Below, in pieces: positions 55,972 to 64,000 of a DNA stretch of 64,000 bases. The position numbers and the translations under genes are program-made. The stretch's first letter is position 1; each line of letters starts with the position of its first letter. The stretch lies in contig OY726561.1 of the NCBI GenBank assembly GCA_963383645.1, forward strand, positions 135,833,404 through 135,897,403, in the 5' to 3' direction. Origin of the DNA: Muscardinus avellanarius. Its lineage: Eukaryota; Chordata; Mammalia; Rodentia; Gliridae. The notes below the pieces were generated by a model. It ran no database searches and was not told the origin of the DNA. It was given only the letters and a program-made list of their open reading frames with translations.

Positions 55972-56018
<47 letters not shown>
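55897..56018 (+). repeat. Polypurine array (AG)17(AAGAG)10(AG)19
   Basis: 122 bp of pure purine on the plus strand. The AAGAG block at 55931-55980 is exactly ten perfect units and is flanked by AG runs of similar length, giving near mirror symmetry. Confidence 0.97.
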
Positions 56019-56019
<1 letters not shown>

Positions 56020-56884
56020 CAGGCTGCCGGGATGCTCAAGAAGGGACATGGTGTGATGGGGTGATGGATGACTATGGCAAGAGAAGGTGAGAGAGGGGAA
56101 GCATTGCCAGGATAAGTGACTGGGTCCCTTAGTGACTGGGGTGCCTCCAAAATACAGAGCAGAGCAACGCGAATTCCAGGCCAGGGGCCAGTCGGGAGGA
56201 ATTGATTCGGGGCGCAGGGCAACAGCCTGGGGAACCTGTAGAAGGTAAGCGTGGGGGCTGAGCCCAGTCAGGGGAAGACAAGTGTCCAGGAAGGACCAGG
56301 GAAAACAGGGATCTCAGAGGAAGCCAAGGGGCAGAGTTCGAAGGAACACCCAGAGAACCTGCGGCCCTCCGGGACAGACCCAGGGATCAGATATGTCTGG
56401 CATGCAGGGGAGACCCACCAGAAGACTCAGGCCAAGACGTAGTCACTGGATTTAGCCACAGGGGGGCAGTAGAGTGCCCGGGGAGTGTGGGTAGGGACGG
56501 AGAGGTGGAAGGTTAAAGGATGGAGAGGGACCAGACACTGCAAGCGTGGGCCACTTTGGGGGAGATTGGAGTGAAATGGAAAAGAGAAATGGGGGGGGGT
56601 TCAATAAAACAAAGTCTAAATCAAAAGTGAATAGGTAAAGATGGAACAGGGCTGCCCCCAGGAAATCAGAGGACATGTGTACCAGCAGGGGCTCCTTTGG
56701 GGGTCAGTGACAGAAAGCCTGATTCACTATGATCTGAGCAGCAGAGACAGTGTTGTCTTACATAGCCGAGATCTTCCAGGGTGTCCTGACATCTGGCACA
56801 ACTAGATACAGGGACACGGGCCATATCACAGGGTCCTGCCTCCCACCACTGCCCAGAACCACAAACACTCGCCTGTTATTTTAT
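56020..56884. other. Purine-rich unique sequence
   Basis: No recognised repeat or exon. Confidence 0.35.
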
Positions 56885-57898
56885 CTTTTTAAAAAATGGC
56901 ATGAAGTTCACATGCAATAAAATTCACCATCTCAAAGGGTGACCTTTTTTTTTTACAGTGACTTCTTTACTTTTTCTTTCTCTCTTATTTTTATTTTATT
57001 TTAGCTTCATGAGGCTATATAACTATCACAACTATCTAATTCCAAAATATTTTCATCTTTCCTCCCAAAACATGTGCATGTTGGCAACCACGTTCCCATT
57101 TTTCCCTTCCTCCAACCCCAACTACTAATCTACTTTCCATCTCTTTGAATTTGCCCATTTGGGATATTTTATACAAATGGAATTTTACAAGACGTGACTG
57201 GAGTCCTTCAAACAGCATAATGTTTTCAAGGTCTACCCATGTTGGAGCCATGTAGCAAGACTCCATTTTATGCCTAAATAATATTCTCTCATATACTGTT
57301 TACACCATATTTTATTTATTCACTCATAAGCTGATGGGTAGTTGAGATTATCCCCACTTTTTGGTTGCTATGAATAATGCTGTTGTGCATATGTAACTTT
57401 GGAGGTGAATATATTGTTTTTAGTTCTCCTGAGTGAAGGCCTAGATGTGAATTGTTACTTTATATGGTAACTCCCTCTTTACCTTTTGAAAAATTTCCAA
57501 ATTGTTTTCATAAGTGGCCATTTTACATTCCTGCCAAGAGTGTATGGAAGGTCCAGTTTCTCCACATCTTTGACAGACTTGCTGTTGTTTCGTCTGTCTT
57601 TCCTTAGGAGCCAACCAATGTGGCTCTGATCTGCATTTCCCTAGTGACTAATGGCTGAATGTCTTTTCATGTGCTTATTGGTCATTGGCACGTCTTCTTT
57701 GAAGAAGCGTATTTGCAAATCTTCTGCCTATTATTTAATGGGCTGTCCTTTTATTATTGAGTTGTTAGGAGCTCTTTATATATTCTATACACAAGTCCCT
57801 TATGAAACATATATGATTTGAAAATATTCTCCCCTATTCTATGTGTTCTTGGGTTTTTTCATTTTTTTTCTTTTCTATTTTTTGAAGGGGGGGAGATG

Positions 57899-58325
57899 GG
57901 AGTACTAGGGATTCAATTCAGGGGTAGTCTACCTCTGAGCTACACCCCAAGTCCTATTTTATTGTTTTCGTTTGTTTGTTTGCTTGCTATACTGGGGATA
58001 GAACCCAGGAGCATTATACCTCCAAGCTACACCCCCTGCCCTATTTTTTATTCTTTATTTTGAAACAGGGTCTCACTGAGTTGCAAGGGGGACCTCACTA
58101 AGTAGCTGAGACTGACCAAAAACCACGATCCTCCTGTCTCAGCCTCCCAAATGCTGGAATTACAAGTGTGCGCCACCACGCCCAGCCTTTTATTTTATTT
58201 TTGAAATAGGGTCCCACTAGGTTGATGAAAGTCTCACTAAGTTACTGAGGCTGGCCTCGAACCTGTAATTTTCCTGTCTCAGTCTCCCAAGTACTGGTAT
58301 TACAGGTATGGGCCACCACACCCAG
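57899..58325 (-). repeat. B1-dID SINE, outer copy of a nested pair
   Basis: The antisense ID half lies at 57899-57957 and the 7SL-like half at 58190-58325. Split in the linker by the next copy; the word TATTTTATT occurs on both sides. Confidence 0.85.
57965..58189 (-). repeat. B1-dID SINE nested in another SINE
   Basis: Complete minus-strand copy with a TTTG-rich tail (57965-57985). Confidence 0.88.
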
Positions 58326-58330
58326 CACAA

Positions 58331-58378
<48 letters not shown>

Positions 58379-58569
58379 CAGGATTGAACTCAGAGCATTC
58401 TGAACTACAACCCCAGCCCTATTTTTATTTTTTGTTTGGAAAAAGGGTTTCACTAACTTACAGAGAATCTCACTAAGTTGCTGAGGCTGGCCATAAACCT
58501 GCGAACCTACGATTCTTCTGTCTCAGCCTCCCAAGTACTGGGATTGCAAGCATGCACCACAGGCCTGGC
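58331..58569 (-). repeat. B1-dID SINE with (GT)n tail
   Basis: (GT)n at 58331-58373 occupies the tail position; the body is 58374-58569 on the minus strand. Confidence 0.88.
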
Positions 58570-58707
58570 TAGCACAAACATTTTTATTTTGAGAAACTAC
58601 AATTTATCTATTTTTTTCTATTGGTTATGCTTCATTTCATATCTAAGAAATAATTACTGAAACCAAGGTCATGAAGCTTTACACCTGTGTTTTCTTCTAT
58701 GCATTTA

Positions 58708-58710
<3 letters not shown>

Positions 58711-58745
<35 letters not shown>

Positions 58746-58942
58746 TACTGGGGGTGAAACCCAGGGGCTTTTCTGCCTCTGGGCTATACTCTCAGACCTG
58801 TTTTATACTTTATTTGGAAACAGGGTCTCACTAAGTTGCTGAGAGCCTCACTAAGTAGCTGAGGCTGACTTCGAACCTGTGCGATCCTCCTGTGTCAGCC
58901 TCCCAAGCGCTGGGATTACAAGCATGCGCCACCATGCCTGGC
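58711..58942 (-). repeat. B1-dID SINE, 'GGTCTG'-related variant, with (GT)n tail
   Basis: (GT)n at 58711-58743, then a minus-strand body with CTATACTCTCAGACCTGTTTTATAC and CGAACCTGTGCGATCC. Inserted into the antisense L1. Confidence 0.9.
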
Positions 58943-59163
58943 TGATTTTTATATTTTTATATCTTACATTTAGGTTCACCACACATTTTGAGCTAATTCT
59001 TGTTGTGGTAGGAAGCAAGTATCCAAATATTTTTACATGAATATCCAGTTGTCACAGCACTATTAATTAAAAAGATTGTTCTTTTCCTAATTATTTTAAC
59101 ACTTGTCAAAAATCAAGTGATCACAGACCTATGAGCTTATTTCTAGAATCTCTTCTGTTTTCC

Positions 59164-59238
59164 TCTTATCCTAATGGTAAAGAAAAGTCAGGTTGGGCTC
59201 CAATTGACCCCAAATGGGTCAGGAGTCTTACTATGAGA
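59164..59238 (+). repeat. Unclassified 75-bp repeat, copy A
   Basis: About 80% identical to 60345-60421 (shared words CTAATGGTAAAG, AAAAGTCAGG, AATTGAC, AAATGG, GAGTCTTACT). It interrupts the collinearity of the antisense L1. Confidence 0.65.
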
Positions 59239-60344
59239 CATCTATTCTTAACCCAGACCACAAGTATTGATGACTATATCTTTGTAGTAAACTTTGAATT
59301 TAGAAAGTGTAAGTTCTCTAGCTTTGTTCTTTTTAAAGATGGCTTTGGCTCTTTGGGTACTTTGTATTTCTCAATGAATTTTAGACTTAGCTTATCAATT
59401 TCTCGGGAGAAAAAGGCAACTGGAATTTTGTTATAGATGGTGTTGAACCTTTAGATCGATTTGGAGGTTTTAATGCTAAACATTCCAGTTCATGACTACA
59501 GGATGTCTTAAGGCCTTCTAGAGTTTCTTCCAATGATTTTGTGGATTTCAATGCTAAGTCTTGAACTTCTTTTTGTCAAATTTACTCTTAAGTGCTTTAT
59601 TCATTTTGATGTCATTGCAAATGGAATTGTTTTCTTGATCTTATTCTTGTAATGGTCACTGCTAGGACATAGATATGTGATTGATTTTTTTATATTTCCA
59701 TGTATCTTGCTACCTTCTTAAACTTATTTATTAGATCTAATCATTTTTTGTTTTTTCCATTTCATGAATCCCTTAGGATTCCCCATATATAAGAACATAC
59801 CACCTTTAAGGACTTCTGCTTCTTGCCTTTCAGTCTTGAATGCCCTTTATTTCTCTTTTCATGCCCAGTTTCCCTGGAGAGATCCTCGAATACAATGTCG
59901 AGGAGAAGTAGTAAAAGTAGATATTCTCATCTTGTGCCTGTTTTAGGGGGAAACTCTCAGTCTTTTACCACTGAGTTTATGCTAACTGTAGCATGTGTCC
60001 TTTACCAGGCTGAGAAAGTTCCCATATATAACTAATTTATTGCACATTGTTAACATGAAAGTGTGTTGAATTTTGTCAATTTTTCTTTCTATGTCTATTG
60101 AGATAATCATGTAGTTTATGTTTTCATCTATTGCATTGATATTGATTGATTGCTTTCTTCATATTGAACCAACCTTGCATTCCTGAAATAACTACTATTT
60201 GGTCATGATGTATAGTCCTTTCTCTGTGTTGCGAGAGTTGGCTTGCCTTTGTTTATTTATGTATTTATTTAAGTGTTTACTTATTGGAGGACAGACTCAC
60301 CCCTTGCCAGCACAAGATTGTTGTCCAGTGAGAAGGAAAGAACA

Positions 60345-60421
60345 TCTTAATCTAATGGTAAAGCAAAAGTCAGGATAGGGGTTTAATTGACACCCAAATG
60401 GATCATGAGTCTTACTGTGAG
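60345..60421 (+). repeat. Unclassified 75-bp repeat, copy B
   Basis: Partner of 59164-59238 in the same orientation, 1.18 kb downstream, just beyond the L1. Its family is unknown. Confidence 0.65.
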
Positions 60422-61316
60422 CCAATTTCTGTGCAATTGGAATGAGTTTTTCTGACTGGTTTAGACTTGGATCTGGGTATAGGATCGATTCCAGTAAAAC
60501 CTGAGATCAAAGAATAGAACAATGGGCCTCCCCAAAAGCTATGAGGCTCTGGTTTGCCAAAATAATGATTGATAGATGGTAGGCAGCAAAAATAATAGCT
60601 TTCCACTCTACAATGAAGTCAACCATGGAAGGGGGTGTGTGCCTGTGCATAAGTCTGCAGCAGGTGGGGGCAGAAATAGGAGATGAGGCCATCTGCTGGA
60701 GGGAAGGACAGGGAAGAGATAAGAGGAGAACTCGGGATCCCAGGGAAGGATAGAAGTGGAGGTGATCGAGGACACACAAAAGGTATAAGAGCAACCTTAA
60801 AGGCCAGTTACCACCGGAGGTCCCAACTTTCAGGGTTGAGCCTTACTTCATCACTGGGCTGGTTTGAAGCCTTGATTCAGACTTAGGGTTTCATCAAACA
60901 TGTATGGCAGAAGGTGGGGTAGGACAGAATCCTGGGAGCTAATGAGAGAGCCATTTGGATGGGCCACTGAAGACACCATGCAGAGCTGGGAATGGAGAGC
61001 AGCCAAGGAGCTGACCCAAGGGAGGGGTAGAATCTTGGGACTGGAAGTCTTAGGAAAGTCCAGGAAAACTTGCATGAGATGATGGAAAGGGGAATGCCAG
61101 GCTGTGTCAGAAATCTCAGAGGGGAGGCATACTGGGGGAAAACCACTGAAGTTATCATCCCCTGGAGAAGTCACTGGAGTTAACAGGACCCAGGGATAAA
61201 GGGTGGGAGCACCCTTTAGAGTCTTCCTGTATGGACCATGGAAGTGACTTTACTCCAAAGATCTGGAAAAATAAAGGGAAATGTGATCGTCTTCACTGAG
61301 TACAGAATGGGAGAGA
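60422..61316. other. Unique sequence
   Basis: Overlapping ORFs of up to 107 codons have no domains. No repeat recognised. Confidence 0.35.
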
Positions 61317-61505
61317 GCCAGGAGTGGTGGCATATACCTGTAATCCCAGGACCTGGGAGTCTGAGGTGGGAGGATCGGTAGGTTCAAGACCAGCTTCAGC
61401 AATTACCAAGACCCTGTTTTAAAATAAAAAAAATAATAAAAAGATCTGGGGGTGTAGTTTGGAGGTAGAATGGCCCTTGGTTTAATCCCCAGTGCCAAAA
61501 ATAAA
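61317..61505 (+). repeat. B1-dID SINE
   Basis: Plus-strand copy, shortened between the two halves, ending CCCCAGTGCCAAAAATAAAAATAA. Confidence 0.88.
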
Positions 61506-61639
61506 AATAATGGAAGAGAACCGGGGCTTGAGGCTGAGGCTACGCAAGGCCTTGTAGTTCACACGGAGGATTCAAGCTTCATCCCTTTAAAAGTAAAGGG
61601 AGTCTCTTCTCCTTTATCTGAAGTCCCTTTTGTAACCCA

Positions 61640-61975
61640 AATTCTCTCTGGCTTTCACAAATGAGAGGAAACATACAACTGCCTGCTGAGACTGACTAAT
61701 ATCACTTAGCATCACATCCTTTAGTTCTCTTCATTTTCCTGAAAATGACATCATTTTGTTCTTCTTATGACCAGACATAATTCCATTACAGATCAAATAG
61801 TGCTATGTACATACACCAAATTATCAGTCCCGATCCCAAAGACATGTAGAAGGAGGAGGAGGGAGTGAGGTGGGACCTGGAGGGCACCACGCCCAGTGCT
61901 GTACGCAGTATGTTCCTCCCGCTCTAACCCCACGCTGATGCACCATGACAATGCACCAATAAAAACCCATCTTTA
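61640..61975. mobile_element. 5'-inverted (twin-primed) L1 3' end
   Basis: 61640-61810 is antisense L1 ORF2 terminus (ATATCACTTAGCATCACATCC, CCTGAAAATGACATCATTTTG, AATTCCATTACAG). 61815-61975 is sense 3' UTR ending GACAATGCACCAATAAAAAC. An inverted 5' segment joined to a sense 3' segment is the product expected from twin priming. Confidence 0.75.
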
Positions 61976-62480
61976 AAGGCACCTTTTTGTATTTTTATAA
62001 AGTGAAGGGAAACCATAGAAATGATGTAAGTTGGGACACAGCGTGCTGAGATCGCACTGCTGAACACTCCTCTGTGCTCTAGAGAATAGACGGGGGCGGA
62101 AGCTGTCACGTTGTCCAGGTGGCCGAGTACACAGCACAGAGTTGGAGCTGAAACCAGGAGACAGAATAAGCAGGTGGCAAGTGAGGACAGAAGAGAACAG
62201 AGCGAGAGGAAGACTGAGAGCCAGCACCTGGGGAAGGCAAAGAGAGTGGGAAGAGGAGCCCTTTGATGACGGGAAGCTTAGAGAAGGGCGATTCCAGAAA
62301 GAGGGGCCCGTAACACGGCCGACCCACTGTCGCGTGATCCCTGATGGTTGGCCTTTCTCCTCCTTCAGAGGCCTAATCGCAGAAGCTGCTACATATCCCA
62401 GTAGGAAAAAATCAGCTGCAATCATGACAACTTGGAATTTAGCAACCATACCCTTCTTTGGCATTATATTAGATAGATAG
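61976..62480. other. Unique sequence
   Basis: Nothing recognised. The frame at 61973-62557 (-) spans unique sequence and part of a SINE, so it is not a gene. Confidence 0.35.
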
Positions 62481-62483
62481 ATG

Positions 62484-62668
62484 ACCGGGCGTGGTGGTGC
62501 ACGCTTGTAATCCCTGAGTTTAGGAGGCAGAGACAGGAGGATTGCGCAGGTTCCCAAGCCAGCCGCGCTGGCTTAAGAGACCCTGTTTCCAAATAAAAAT
62601 ATAAAATAGGTCTGGGAGTGTAGCCCGGAGGTAGAAGGGCTTCCAGGAACCCCAGTACCACCAAAAAA
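62484..62668 (+). repeat. B1-dID SINE, 'GGTCTG' subfamily
   Basis: Third clear member of the subfamily seen at 5310 and 27316 (CTGGCTTAAGAGACCCTG, AGGTCTGGGAGTGTAGCC, CCAGGAACCCCAGTACC). Both flanks carry ATAGATAGATAG. Confidence 0.92.
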
Positions 62669-62862
62669 ATAAATAGATAGATAGATAGATAGATAGACAG
62701 ATAGATGATAGATAATAGATACATGATAGGTGATAAACAGATAGAAGATAGATTATAAATAGATAATTTATAGAGAGATACATGATAGATGATAGACAGG
62801 TAGATAGAAGATAGATAAATGACAGATCGATAGATGATTGATAGATGACAGATAGATTGACC
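62669..62862 (+). repeat. (GATA)n-derived array
   Basis: Starts as pure TAGA repeats at the SINE tail and becomes interrupted by ACAGATAGATGA and ATACATGATAGG variants to about 62860. The long Ser/Ile/Tyr ORFs on the minus strand are artefacts. Confidence 0.92.
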
Positions 62863-62939
62863 AATCGCTGGATCTAGGCAGCCAAAGGTTCCTGGACAAT
62901 TGGCTTTAGGCTTGAATCCAGACGAAACAAAGGTCTCAA

Positions 62940-63165
62940 GAATCGTTAACATTTGCTGACTGCCTGCTAGCTGCCAGGCTGTGTGCTATGGGAAATCTTA
63001 GTTATTCTTCAGAATCTGGAAAGAAGATGCTATTATTCTTACTCATTTTTAGAAGCAAGAAAAAAACCCAGAGGTGATACAGTGGGTAAATGGCAGGGAT
63101 CGGGTGAAGGTATGGATTCAGTCTGACTTCTGATGAGTCTGCAGTGCACCCTTTTGTATGCAGAA
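62940..63165 (-). repeat. MIR (antisense)
   Basis: Nearly complete: GTTAACATTTGCTGACTGCCTGC, TGCTATTATTCTTACTCATTTTTAGAAGC, CAGTGGGTAAATGGCAGGGATCGGG and GACTTCTGATGAGTCTGCAGTG. Confidence 0.8.
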
Positions 63166-63214
63166 CTGGTTTTGTGGTCCTTAGAGAGGTAGGAAGGTCA
63201 TTTTCTTTTATCAT

Positions 63215-63447
63215 GATAGAAGGGGGGTGATGGAGGTGATGGAGATAAAGGTGGAGATGCTGGAGGTGATGGAGGTGATAAAGGTGGAGATGATGGAGAT
63301 AAAGATGGAGATGGTGGACATGACTTAAGCGAGGTGGAGGCAGAAGAGGCAGAGGTGATGAAGACGATGGAGATAAAGATGAAGATGGCGGAGGTGGTAG
63401 AAGGGATAGAGGTAAAGGTGGTGGAGGTGCAGGTGATGGAGCTGGGC
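63215..63447 (+). repeat. GA-rich minisatellite (GGAGATGAT/GGAGGTGAT units)
   Basis: Imperfect 6-, 9- and 12-bp units of GGAGGTGAT, GGAGATAAA and GGTGGAGAT fill about 230 bp on the plus strand. The 232-codon minus-strand frame (63002-63700) consists largely of Ser/Pro/His from this array and is not called as a gene. Confidence 0.88.
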
Positions 63448-64000
63448 TGGTGGAAGTGTTGGCCTCTGGACAAACATGGTGATGAGCTTTGTTAAGAAGA
63501 AACCAGCCCAAAGGAAACATGAAGAACACCTCCACCACATGGGTATCTGCGAAGTTGAGCGGCGGTCTTCCTGAAGAGCCACAGGGCTCAGTTGAAAGTA
63601 GCCACGGATATGGTTTTAACATAAGAGTGAGCCGGAAACCACTCAGACAGAAAGCAGCAGAGACAGTGCTGAAGGCCTGCTTGGCTAAACACAGCTCCAT
63701 GCTGTGTCCCGGGCTCGTTTTGGTGGCCTAGGAGACAATGTGCTCATAACACCACCTCCTTGTTCTGCTCAGTTCCTGGGACCAAGAGCTGCCGGGCAGC
63801 TCTCCTCCTGGTCAGCTCATATCTGCACAGGCTTTCTCAATCCTCAACTTCCTCCTCAGCTTGGCAGGCAGGGAGCTCCCACCGCCATGGTCTGTACAGC
63901 CTCTCCCTCCCCTAACCAGGGTTGGTGAGAAGCAGCAAGTCAAGGCGCCTTAAGAATCCTCAAAAATTTAGATGTACACATGTTTATCAGCCTCAAACTC
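63448..64000. other. Unique sequence to the end of the window
   Basis: ORFs of 74-80 codons only. No recognisable exon or repeat. Confidence 0.35.

Larger units (their letters stand above)
56885..60240 (-). mobile_element. Long old L1 (antisense), interrupted
   Basis: Antisense L1 runs 56885-57890, 58570-58710, 58943-59163 and 59239-60240. The order is 3' UTR, ORF2 C-terminus (CATTTGGGATATTTTATAC, TGAATAATGCTGTTGTGCATATG, CTGGGTTCTC-like) and then the reverse transcriptase part (GATTGATTGCTTTCTTCATATTG, AACCAACCTTGCATTCCTG near 60145-60190). Heavily diverged, so much older than the HAL1-like element. Confidence 0.85.

Overview
The window looks like non-coding nuclear DNA from a rodent of the squirrel group (Sciuridae or a close relative). 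The main evidence is a dimeric SINE present in about 37 copies on both strands. Its 5' half is 7SL/B1-like, followed by an A-rich linker and a 3' half like a tRNA-Ala-derived ID element (box A-like TAGCTCAGAGGTAG, box B-like GGTTCCATCCC). This B1-dID architecture is known from squirrels, dormice and relatives. Older mammalian layers (MIR, L2, MER5-type DNA transposon, MaLR LTRs, L1) fit a placental genome. I found no host protein-coding exon, rRNA, tRNA or CRISPR that I can support. The window could be intergenic or intronic. Functions are not inferred for the many chance ORFs.

Layout. 0-5 kb: unique sequence, a SINE, a higher-order microsatellite array (1.33-1.84 kb) and an antisense L1 3' end. 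5-11 kb: a decayed sense L1 ORF2 split by a SINE with an expanded trinucleotide tail and by another SINE that itself received a chimeric retro-insert. 11-16 kb: a long TG-rich minisatellite and unique sequence with an AT-rich possible conserved block near 14.0-14.4 kb. 16-29 kb: nested MER5/MaLR/mini-SINE, SINEs, an antisense L1, an MLT1-type LTR, L2 and L1 remnants. 29.6-32.4 kb: the most notable object, a target-site-duplicated element carrying an L1 5' UTR, an intact ORF1, no sense ORF2, an antisense L1 segment and an L1 3' UTR with poly(A). 32.8-36 kb: a run of minus-strand SINEs. 36-46 kb: GT/CT and GGA arrays, more SINEs and an antisense L1. 46-56 kb: mostly unique sequence with MIRs and one MaLR LTR, then a 122-bp polypurine tract. 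56.9-60.2 kb: a long antisense old L1 carrying a pile of SINEs. 60-64 kb: unique sequence, an inverted/twin-primed L1, a SINE with a GATA array, and a GA-rich minisatellite.

How the parts work together: nearly all structure is retrotransposition. L1 machinery explains the A-tails and the long target-site duplications. The SINE A-tails have repeatedly grown into microsatellites (GAA/GGA/GCG, CA, TA, GATA, GGA). Two separate chimeric inserts (8.57-9.04 kb and 29.58-32.37 kb) end in a similar L1 3' UTR, suggesting that this tail can carry other sequence. The ORF1-only element resembles the 'half-L1' (HAL1) strategy, in which an ORF1-bearing element depends on ORF2 protein supplied in trans. Whether it is a family or a single copy cannot be decided from this window.
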